The notes beneath the pieces were generated by a model. It had not been told where the DNA came from. It saw nothing but the letters and a program-made list of their open reading frames with translations, and did no database searches. 45,044 bases of DNA from Spirochaetales bacterium (GTDB lineage: Bacteria; Spirochaetota; JAAYUW01): positions 1-45,044 of the forward strand of contig JAAZOT010000021.1 in assembly GCA_012797605.1 (NCBI GenBank), given 5' to 3'. The first letter of the stretch is position 1, and every line of letters starts with the position of its first letter. Shown one piece after another: positions 37,433 to 45,044 of this stretch. The position numbers were made by a program, and so were the translations under genes.

Positions 37433-38743
37433 TATTTTTTCTGCTTTCCCAAATTTACCTTGTAAAAATATTCCCTTTATAATCATTGTCGCATAGCTAC
37501 CTTTATTAAGGATAAATTCCATTCTTACTTTTTTCTTGCCTTTAAAAAAATCATCATCTTCGAAATTATATATCTTAAAATCTTTTGGTATTAAATATGC
37601 CTTTCTTTTTTGACTCTTTATATTTATACCTAAAAATCTTGCGTCTAGTTCTTTAAAATTAATTTTTTCACTTTTTTCAATTTCAAATAGGATATCTTGT
37701 AAAATTTTATTAAATTCAAACTTATTTTCTCCCATAAAAATATGACTATCAGAATAGATTTCTGTATCTAAATTTTTTGAAGGGATAGGTAATAAGATAT
37801 TTGATATAAAATTGAATAAATCATCATTTAAAAATTCTGGAAAAAGATATTGCTGCACTTCACCTTTCAAATAGTAGAAGTTATTTCCTTTGTTTAGTTT
37901 TACTAAAATTTTAGATAAAAGAAGATTAAAAAGATAAGATTGATATGCATGAAAAAGAAGGATTAGATATCTTCTATCCATAGATTTAAAAGCTTTGAAA
38001 AAAATTATATCCCTTTCTTTGATTTCATGACTCTTTTTTTTCATTTCTTCTTCGTAGATTGTTATAAAGAATTTTTTAAGTTCTGGTGGTAACTTTTTAA
38101 TTGTTTGTTGATAATCAATTTTATTATCATTGTTTAATATAAAATTTAAAGCATCTATTTTAGATTTTTTAACATCTTTTCTATCATATTTTGATGTCAT
38201 AAAAAGTAGATTGACCCCTGAAATAAAATCCTTTTTTATTAAGCTTTTTGCAACAAAGCCTTGCTGATGCCTTGCACTTCCAAATCTTTGATCATCAAAA
38301 TAATTTGGAACTCCTTGATTTTTAACTATTTCTACTCTATCTAATATTAAAGGTATCTGTTTATCATCTATTGATCTTACGACAATAGAAAATTTGTTAT
38401 AATCAATACTTTCACTTTTTATCTGTTTTTCAATGAAACCTATAAAAGAAAAATCAACATTTGGAATTATTTGTTCATTTCTATTTATTACATCAATCAT
38501 CTTATTTGCAAACTCTCTTCTAATTGACATATAAGAAGTAGTTACTGCATGCCTATCTTTTATACCTGCAATAGATATTTCATTTTTTGGAACTTTTAAT
38601 CTTGTACTCAATGAAGATATTAAATCAAATGTGCTCCATCCCTTTTTCTTAAAAGTAAATAGACCAAATTCCGCATCAGACTTAATATCAACTGTTAAAT
38701 ATTCTTCAACAATAAAATCTTCAGGAAATGTTCGGATTTTCAT
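37424..38743 (-). CDS. truD: TruD family tRNA pseudouridine synthase
   Basis: RTFPEDFIVEEYL, ISIAGIKDRHAVTTSYMSI, GVPNYFDDQRFGSARHQQGFVAKSLI. Confidence 0.88.
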   Translation of the reverse strand: MKIRTFPEDFIVEEYLTVDIKSDAEFGLFTFKKKGWSTFDLISSLSTRLKVPKNEISIAGIKDRHAVTTSYMSIRREFANKMIDVINRNEQIIPNVDFSFIGFIEKQIKSESIDYNKFSIVVRSIDDKQIPLILDRVEIVKNQGVPNYFDDQRFGSARHQQGFVAKSLIKKDFISGVNLLFMTSKYDRKDVKKSKIDALNFILNNDNKIDYQQTIKKLPPELKKFFITIYEEEMKKKSHEIKERDIIFFKAFKSMDRRYLILLFHAYQSYLFNLLLSKILVKLNKGNNFYYLKGEVQQYLFPEFLNDDLFNFISNILLPIPSKNLDTEIYSDSHIFMGENKFEFNKILQDILFEIEKSEKINFKELDARFLGINIKSQKRKAYLIPKDFKIYNFEDDDFFKGKKKVRMEFILNKGSYATMIIKGIFLQGKFGKAEKISF

Positions 38744-39470
38744 AATCTTTTTCTATGATGCCCTTAATATTTTCGAGAATTTCTTTGTGATCATATTTAT
38801 CTATTATCTCATATGGAATTGGTTTATGAAAATAAAGTGAGATTTCTTTCTTATAATAGATTAAAAAGCTCCATTTGGGCTTAACAATGTATGTACCATT
38901 TATTGTTACTGGTAAAAGATCGAATTTTGTGTTTTCCCAGATTGAAATAAATCCTCTTTTAAATTTATGAATATTGCCATCTAAAGTTCTTGTTCCTTCA
39001 GGAAATATAGCTATTGAACTAGATCTATTTTTTCTTAATTTTTTGGATCTCTCGTTGATTTTTAAAATTGTTTCATTTATCTTCTTTGAATCTATAGGAA
39101 TTGTATCCATTTCCTTTAATAAGGCACCGAAAAAAAGGACTTTAAAAAATCTTTTATTGGCTACCCAAATTGTATTTGGCATAAAGTACATTATCGCAGC
39201 GATATCATAATAACTTGCATGATTTGCAACTATTAGATAGTTTTTGTTTTTCTCAATATTTTCAAGTCCATAAGCTTTTAATTTTATCCCTATTATCTTA
39301 AAAAATAATAATGACCAATATTTAGATAAAAAGATGAAAATATTGTTTAATTTTAATACTTTTGCTAATAATCCTATAAAGAAAAATACAGTTTGGATAG
39401 GAAGAGCTATAATATAAGTTATAAAAGAACATAGTATAGTTGAGAATTTTATTTTTCTTTTTGGCTTCAT
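38721..39470 (-). CDS. plsC: 1-acyl-glycerol-3-phosphate acyltransferase
   Basis: VANHASYYDI (HX4D-like), IAIFPEGTRTLDG, FKRGFISIW. Confidence 0.9.
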   Translation of the reverse strand: MKPKRKIKFSTILCSFITYIIALPIQTVFFFIGLLAKVLKLNNIFIFLSKYWSLLFFKIIGIKLKAYGLENIEKNKNYLIVANHASYYDIAAIMYFMPNTIWVANKRFFKVLFFGALLKEMDTIPIDSKKINETILKINERSKKLRKNRSSSIAIFPEGTRTLDGNIHKFKRGFISIWENTKFDLLPVTINGTYIVKPKWSFLIYYKKEISLYFHKPIPYEIIDKYDHKEILENIKGIIEKDYENPNIS

Positions 39471-39571
39471 TTTAGCTAAATATAAAAACTAATCTTTTTT
39501 TTTCAATATTTTAAATATACTAAATCTTGCATAATTAAAATTATATTTTATAGGTTATAAAAAGGATTAAA

Positions 39572-41329
39572 ATGAAATTAAAGGGAATAGGTATTTCAGG
39601 GACAATTTCTTGGGGTAAAGTCTATCTCTATCTACAAGAATCTTATTCTATTCCAAAATATAATGTTATTGATATTCCTTCTGAAATAAATAGATTCATA
39701 AAAGCTCTTGATAAAACGATAGAAGATATAAATAAAATAAAACTATCACTTGAAAAAACAGTTTCTAAAGATGAGCTTTTTTTATATACATCTTTCATAC
39801 TTTTACTAAATGATCAAAATTTCGTTTCTATGGTTACAAATGAAATTAAGAAAGGACAGAAAAACGCAGAATGGGCTTTATATATTGTCCTTGAAGAATT
39901 AATTTCGAAATTCCAGAATATACCTAACATTTCTTTTGCCCAGCGATCTGAAGATATTTCATCCATTGGGGAAAAGATAATGATGAATCTTCTAGCCAAA
40001 AAAGAAGATGAGAATTTTAATATACCTCCAAATTCAGTAATAATAGCAAGGTCTATCTCTCCAACTGATCCAATAATTATGGAACATAAAAATATTGCTG
40101 GTCTTATAACGGAATTAGGTGGGTATGCTTCACATACCGCAATAATGACTAGGAGTCTTTCTATACCTTCTGTATTAGGTGTTGAATTTATAACTTCAAT
40201 AGCTCAAAATGATGAAGATATAATATTGAATCCTCTTACAGGTGAAGTTATATTAAAACCAACCGATGAAGAATTTAAAGAAGCAAAATCTCTTCAAGCT
40301 AAACAAAAAAGACTCTTATCTAGTTTTCATCCATTTATAAATAAAGAATCTAAAACAACAGATGGAACCTCAGTAGATATACTTGCAAACATTGCATTTG
40401 TGGAAGAAATTCCTTCACTATTAAAAACATCATCTAAAGGGATAGGTCTTTATAGATCAGAGTTTATTGTTCTTCAATCAAATTCATTTCCACCAGAAGA
40501 AACTCAATATAAGATGTTGAAAAAGCTTTTTTCAACTTACCATCTAGATAAAGAAATTACAATTAGAACCTTAGATTTAGGTGGAGACAAAATTATTCCA
40601 GGTTATGCATCAGCAAATGAGAAAAATCCTTTTTTAGGATATAGAGCAATCCGTTTTTGTCTTTCCAGACCAAAACTTTTTCTTGAACAGATTAGGTCTA
40701 TTTTAAGAGCTGCTTACGGAGCAAAAAACTTAAAAATAATGATTCCAATGGTATCTAACTATGAAGAAATAGTCGAAACTAAAATGCTATTTAATGAAGC
40801 AATAGAGCAACTTCAAAGAGAGAACATTCCTTATTGTAAATCATTTAAAATTGGGATAATGTTTGAAATCCCTTCCATTTACTATATTTTAGATGAACTT
40901 TCAAAAGAGATTGATTTTATTTCTATTGGAACAAATGATTTAATTCAATACCTGCTTGCTTGTGACAGAGGAAATGAAAAAGTAGCTTATCTTTTTAAGT
41001 ATTCAAACCCATCTGTGCTGAGATTCTTGAATGATACAATAAATAAAGCAAATCAATTGAAAATTGAAGTTTCTATGTGTGGAGAAATGGCTTCAGATAT
41101 TTATTCTATCCCGATTTTATTAGGTATGGGGTTAAGAAGATTTTCAATACCACCATCTTCTTATATGCTTTTTAACAAACTATTGCACTGCATAAGCATG
41201 AAAGAATGCGAAGAACTTACAAAAGAAGTTTTAACCTTAATCTCAGCAAATGAGATAGAAAATAAGGTTGATAAATGGATAAAAGAAAGAGCATATGAAG
41301 TATATGAATTTTTTCATTTGCTAAAATAA
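39572..41329 (+). CDS. ptsI: PTS enzyme I
   Basis: ELGGYASHTAIMTRSLSIPSVLG, GLYRSEFIVLQ, RTLDLGGDKIIPGY, FLGYRAIRFCL, IGTNDLIQYLLACDRGNEKVAYL, VSMCGEMASD. Confidence 0.95.
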   Translation: MKLKGIGISGTISWGKVYLYLQESYSIPKYNVIDIPSEINRFIKALDKTIEDINKIKLSLEKTVSKDELFLYTSFILLLNDQNFVSMVTNEIKKGQKNAEWALYIVLEELISKFQNIPNISFAQRSEDISSIGEKIMMNLLAKKEDENFNIPPNSVIIARSISPTDPIIMEHKNIAGLITELGGYASHTAIMTRSLSIPSVLGVEFITSIAQNDEDIILNPLTGEVILKPTDEEFKEAKSLQAKQKRLLSSFHPFINKESKTTDGTSVDILANIAFVEEIPSLLKTSSKGIGLYRSEFIVLQSNSFPPEETQYKMLKKLFSTYHLDKEITIRTLDLGGDKIIPGYASANEKNPFLGYRAIRFCLSRPKLFLEQIRSILRAAYGAKNLKIMIPMVSNYEEIVETKMLFNEAIEQLQRENIPYCKSFKIGIMFEIPSIYYILDELSKEIDFISIGTNDLIQYLLACDRGNEKVAYLFKYSNPSVLRFLNDTINKANQLKIEVSMCGEMASDIYSIPILLGMGLRRFSIPPSSYMLFNKLLHCISMKECEELTKEVLTLISANEIENKVDKWIKERAYEVYEFFHLLK

Positions 41330-41422
41330 AATATTGAAATAATTTTTTTTTTAATCTAATTTCATTTAAGTCAATTGGATAAAATATCTTAGTAGAGAAT
41401 TTAGGATTTATCAAGGATTAAT

Positions 41423-42877
41423 ATGCAAAAAAGAAATGATTATTATAGAATTGTACTAGCTGGGCGACCGAATGTCGGAAAATCTACAATATTTAATATT
41501 TTTGCCAAAAAGAGAGTAGCTATAGAGTTTGCAAAGCCAGGTACGACTAGGGATCCAATAGAAAAAATTGTTGAAATTGGAGATAAAAAGGTACTATTGA
41601 TAGATACTGGTGGTTTTGAATTTGAAAGTAAAGATCCTTTATATACTTTAATTGGGGAGAAAGCAAAACAATGTATCCAAAATGCCGATTTAGTTCTTTT
41701 TATCGTTGAGAAAGATAAGATTATTGATGAAGATATCGCCTTTTTAAGGTTTATAAAAAAGAATTCGAAAAAATATATACTGATTATAAATAAGTCTGAA
41801 GGAAAATATAAAGATCTTTTACCTACTGAGATTTATAGATTAGGCGTTAAAACAATGGTTCCCATATCTGCTATCCATAGAGATAATATTGATATATTAG
41901 AAGATACCATTATTGAGATTATGAATCAGGATTTAATTGAATCTGATACTTGCTCGAATCAAAAAGATAACAAAAATAAAGAAAAATTAGATTTAATTAA
42001 TAAAAATTGTATTAGTGAAAATTTTGAAAAAGACATTTTGAGACTTTCCATCGTTGGTAGGCCAAATACTGGTAAATCTACCTTATTAAACTGTATTTTA
42101 AATGAGGAAAAAGCCATTGTTTCAGATATACCAGGTACTACACGGGATGCTATTGAAACTCGTATCAATTATAAGGGGCAACAGATTATATTAGTTGATA
42201 CTGCGGGGATAAGAAAGAAAAGTAAAATTGACACAGATCTAGAATATTATTGTATAAAAAGAAGTTTTGACGCCATTGATAATAGTGACATTGTAATTCA
42301 TCTTGTTGAATCTAATGATTTAATAACATCTCAAGATAAGAAAATTTCAGATTATATAATAAATAAAGGTAAAGGTTATATCTTAGCTTTAAATAAAATA
42401 GATTTACTTATGAAAGACATTGAAAAATCTAGTGAATCAGTAAATATAGCAAAAATCAATCAAGCTTATGAAAAATTAGATGAGACAATTAATTATCAAT
42501 TTCCTCAAATTTCTTATGTTAAAAAATTTTTTATTAGTGCAAAAAATAATTTTAATGTCGATTTACTACTTGATTATTGTATTGACCTGTTTATAAGAAT
42601 TAAACTTGAACATAAAACTTCTCAACTAAATAAAGTCATTGAAAAAATATCTGAAATAAAACCTATTCTAATAAATTCCTCTTTCTTGAACCTTTTATAT
42701 ATGGTTCAAGTAAAAGATATCCCGAGGATCTATAAGATTTTTACGAATAAAGAAAGCAGAGAAATCCCATCATATTATACTCAATACATCATAAATGAAC
42801 TAAGAAAACAGTTGAATTTAGAATCAATTCCTATTAGAATAAAATATGAAAAAAGAAAAAATAAAAATCAGGAATAA
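41423..42877 (+). CDS. der: Ribosome assembly GTPase Der/EngA
   Basis: Two GTPase domains: AGRPNVGKSTIFN/PGTTRD/DTGGF and VGRPNTGKSTLLN/PGTTRDAIET/DTAGIRKK/NKID. Confidence 0.95.
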   Translation: MQKRNDYYRIVLAGRPNVGKSTIFNIFAKKRVAIEFAKPGTTRDPIEKIVEIGDKKVLLIDTGGFEFESKDPLYTLIGEKAKQCIQNADLVLFIVEKDKIIDEDIAFLRFIKKNSKKYILIINKSEGKYKDLLPTEIYRLGVKTMVPISAIHRDNIDILEDTIIEIMNQDLIESDTCSNQKDNKNKEKLDLINKNCISENFEKDILRLSIVGRPNTGKSTLLNCILNEEKAIVSDIPGTTRDAIETRINYKGQQIILVDTAGIRKKSKIDTDLEYYCIKRSFDAIDNSDIVIHLVESNDLITSQDKKISDYIINKGKGYILALNKIDLLMKDIEKSSESVNIAKINQAYEKLDETINYQFPQISYVKKFFISAKNNFNVDLLLDYCIDLFIRIKLEHKTSQLNKVIEKISEIKPILINSSFLNLLYMVQVKDIPRIYKIFTNKESREIPSYYTQYIINELRKQLNLESIPIRIKYEKRKNKNQE

Positions 42878-42882
42878 ATATT

Positions 42883-43512
42883 ATGATTTTTTTTATAATT
42901 TATTTATTAATTTCATTTTTAATTGGAGCAATACCAACTGGTCTTATTATTGGAAGGATTAAAAAAGTCGATATAAGAAGTCAAGGATCAAGAAATATTG
43001 GAGCAACAAATGTGACAAGAACTCTAGGTCCGATATTTGGCATCATAACTCTTTTTATAGACTGTCTTAAAGCCTTTTTCCCTTTAATTTTATTTAAACC
43101 TATTTCAAGTTATTTTTCAGCATCACAGCAACTATTAAATTTAGAATTAAGCAGATCCATAATAGCCGTTGCTATATTATGTGGCAATACATTTAATCCA
43201 TTTTTAAGATTTAAGGGAGGTAAAGGTGTAGCAACTGGTCTTGGAATAATGCTATTTTTAAATCCTATTGGAGTCGCAATATCTTTTGCCATTTTTTTTA
43301 TTACAGTTCTTATTTCAAAATATGTATCACTTGGTTCAATTTTAGCTGTGATTACTATTATTATTTCATCTTTTTTTCTTTTAAAATCATTTTACATCAT
43401 TGGTGCTATTATTTTAATTGGTCTTATAGTTTTAGTTAGACATAAAGAAAATATAAAGAGACTTTTAAATTCCACTGAAAATAAATTTGCATTTAAGAAA
43501 AATAAAAAATAA
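42883..43512 (+). CDS. plsY: Glycerol-3-phosphate acyltransferase PlsY
   Basis: GAIPTGLIIGR, IRSQGSRNIGATNVTRTLG, FKGGKGVATGLG. Confidence 0.94.
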   Translation: MIFFIIYLLISFLIGAIPTGLIIGRIKKVDIRSQGSRNIGATNVTRTLGPIFGIITLFIDCLKAFFPLILFKPISSYFSASQQLLNLELSRSIIAVAILCGNTFNPFLRFKGGKGVATGLGIMLFLNPIGVAISFAIFFITVLISKYVSLGSILAVITIIISSFFLLKSFYIIGAIILIGLIVLVRHKENIKRLLNSTENKFAFKKNKK

Positions 43513-43556
43513 AATTTTATGATATATCCATTTTTTTAAGTTTTATTTTTTACATA

Positions 43557-43644
43557 AACTAAAGTTATAATAAGGATAAATTAAAGTTATAATAAATATG
43601 AATTAAAATTATAATGAAGATAACTTAAAGCTATAAGAAGAGAA
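43557..43644 (+). repeat. Four tandem 22-bp degenerate repeats
   Basis: AACTAAAGTTATAATAAGGATA / AATTAAAGTTATAATAAATATG / AATTAAAATTATAATGAAGATA / ACTTAAAGCTATAAGAAGAGAA, directly upstream of the merR-like start codon. Confidence 0.85.
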
Positions 43645-43648
43645 ATAT

Positions 43649-44044
43649 ATGGAAAATGATAAGATCTATTATTCTATTTCAGAGGTTTGCAAAATTTGTG
43701 AACTTAAACCTCATACTCTTAGAAGTTGGGAAGAAGGTATAGTTGCATTAAAACCAAAAAAAAACAAATTTGGACATCGCATTTATACAAGTCAGGATAT
43801 AAAAAAAATAAAGATAATAAAAAAACTTGTATATATTGATAAATTGTCAATTAAAGGGATAAACGATTACTTTTTATCCAAATTTAACAATACAAAAGCA
43901 CAAAAAATAGCTGAGATTCAAAGTTTATGGTATGAAATATATGATAAAACACAAAATTTAAAAAAATTTATTGACAATTTGGAATCAAATGGTATTTTGC
44001 ATTTCGTAAGCCGAGATAGCTCAGTCGGTAGAGCAAAGGACTGA
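43649..44044 (+). CDS. MerR-family transcriptional regulator-like protein
   Basis: YYSISEVCKICELKPHTLRSWEEGIVALKPKKNKFGHRIYTSQDIKKIKIIKKLVYIDKLSIKGI winged-helix motif. The 3' 35 nt overlap tRNA-Phe. Confidence 0.85.
   Translation: MENDKIYYSISEVCKICELKPHTLRSWEEGIVALKPKKNKFGHRIYTSQDIKKIKIIKKLVYIDKLSIKGINDYFLSKFNNTKAQKIAEIQSLWYEIYDKTQNLKKFIDNLESNGILHFVSRDSSVGRAKD
43971..43998 (+). promoter_or_regulatory. Promoter-like element for tRNA-Phe inside the merR-like CDS
   Basis: TTGACA (43971-43976)-N16-TATTTT (43993-43998), 11 nt before the tRNA. Confidence 0.55.
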
Positions 44045-44082
44045 AAATCCTTGTGTCGGCGGTTCGATTCCACCTCTCGGCA
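44010..44082 (+). tRNA. tRNA-Phe (GAA)
   Basis: 73-nt cloverleaf: GCCGAGA/TCTCGGC acceptor, GCTCAGTCGGTAGAGC D arm, AGGACTGAAAATCCT anticodon arm with GAA, T arm GGCGGTTCGATTCCACC. CCA is not encoded. Confidence 0.96.
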
Positions 44083-44085
44083 TTA

Positions 44086-44122
44086 GGGGCTCTCCTTAGA
44101 CTAAGGATAGCCCTTTTTTTTT
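44086..44122 (+). terminator. Rho-independent terminator after tRNA-Phe
   Basis: GGGCT-c-TCCTT-agact-AAGGA-t-AGCCC stem followed by T run. Confidence 0.85.
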
Positions 44123-44169
44123 AATTTTAAATTTTGATTTTATCAATAAAATATTTTATTATTAATATG

Positions 44170-45042
44170 TTAGAAAAAAAGGCAAATATGGGCGAATATC
44201 AATTCGATTTAAGTTTGAATACTTTAAAAAAAGCGATTGAGATTTATTTAAAAATAGCCTATGAAAACTCAGAGATCCCTCAAATTATTAAGTCAAGATT
44301 GGATCCTATATTTAATAGTCAATCAATTGATGAGGCTTTAAATAATTTTAAGTTTGAATCATTTAATGCTTCGCCATCTTATAAGCTTCAGCTTGGTTCT
44401 TCAAAGTATCCATTTTTAAAACTAGTTTACGAGAAAGCGGCTTTTTCAGATGAATATGGCTTCTATATAGATAGACATTCTGAATATATAGCTGTAGATT
44501 CTACTTCTCCGGAATTTAAAAAGGAACTTGAAATTAAAAACTATACATCGGAGATAAAATATAAGATTGAATCTGAGTTCGAAAATCAGGATATACCAAC
44601 TTATAGAAAATTAGTTAAAGAGTATGTTTCTAAATGTAAAAGCAGTTTAAGTTCTTCTTCTATTTCAAAAAAAGGTAAATTTATTTTACTTGTTGAAGAT
44701 GACCCAGATATAAATGATATGCATAAATTAGAGTTAATGATTTTGGGTTATGATGTTGAAACTGTTTTCAATGGTTACGATGCACTTAAACTTGTTGAGA
44801 ATAAATATTTTGATTTAATGATTTTAGATTTGATGATGTCTGGAATTTCTGGACAGGAAGTAATTAAAAGAGCTGGAAAAGAGATAGATATAATTGTACT
44901 TTCTGCTTTATCTGATAAATTTACTAAAGAAAACTGTCTTAGTTTGGGAGCTAAAGCTTATCTAACAAAACCAGTCCACAAAGATGATTTGAGGGACTTT
45001 TTATCAGATTTTTTCAATAAAAAAGCATTAAATCAAAATTAA
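44170..45042 (+). CDS. Uncharacterised N-terminal domain fused to a C-terminal receiver domain
   Basis: C-terminus FILLVEDDPDINDMHKLELMILGYDVETVFNGYDALKLVENKYFDLMILDLMMSGISGQEV..IIVLSAL..GAKAYLTKPVHKDDL is a receiver domain. The first ~165 aa is not recognised. Start could be 44134, 44170 or 44188. Confidence 0.75.
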   Translation, partial: LEKKANMGEYQFDLSLNTLKKAIEIYLKIAYENSEIPQIIKSRLDPIFNSQSIDEALNNFKFESFNASPSYKLQLGSSKYPFLKLVYEKAAFSDEYGFYIDRHSEYIAVDSTSPEFKKELEIKNYTSEIKYKIESEFENQDIPTYRKLVKEYVSKCKSSLSSSSISKKGKFILLVEDDPDINDMHKLELMILGYDVETVFNGYDALKLVENKYFDLMILDLMMSGISGQEVIKRAGKEIDIIVLSALSDKFTKENCLSLGAKAYLTKPVHKDDLRDFLSDFFNKKALNQN

Positions 45043-45044
45043 AA

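Noticed and set aside
1-45044. CRISPR, prophage, transposase, restriction-modification or defence island
   Set aside because: No spaced direct-repeat array, no transposase, integrase, phage structural, methylase or Cas motifs were seen in any listed ORF.

Overview
AT-rich bacterial chromosomal window, about 45 kb and densely coding. Gene content (flagellar flgN-flgK, CheX, several MCPs, membrane pyrophosphatase, PilZ/GGDEF/HD-GYP signalling) suggests a motile anaerobe, possibly a spirochaete; that assignment is an inference. Most genes are housekeeping: hppA, pfk-like, ptb, fabG, trmI, oppBCDF, rsmE, hisS, metK, nadA/nadC, truD, plsC, ptsI, der, plsY, tRNA-Glu and tRNA-Phe. I see no CRISPR array, prophage, transposon or rRNA. 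The most interesting locus is at 43.5-44.1 kb. There a MerR-like gene is preceded by four tandem 22-bp repeats carrying phased TATAAT-like hexamers, and its ORF runs into tRNA-Phe, so its stop codon lies inside the tRNA. A promoter-like TTGACA-N16-TATTTT for the tRNA sits inside the CDS. Other candidates: a minus-strand small-RNA-like element with an anti-SD-like CCCUCCU segment (about 11.95-12.03 kb), a tandem phosphoribosyltransferase with one degenerate domain, a PFK with an altered phosphoryl-donor motif, a stand-alone DHH-CBS protein, and a metK-MCP gene pair.
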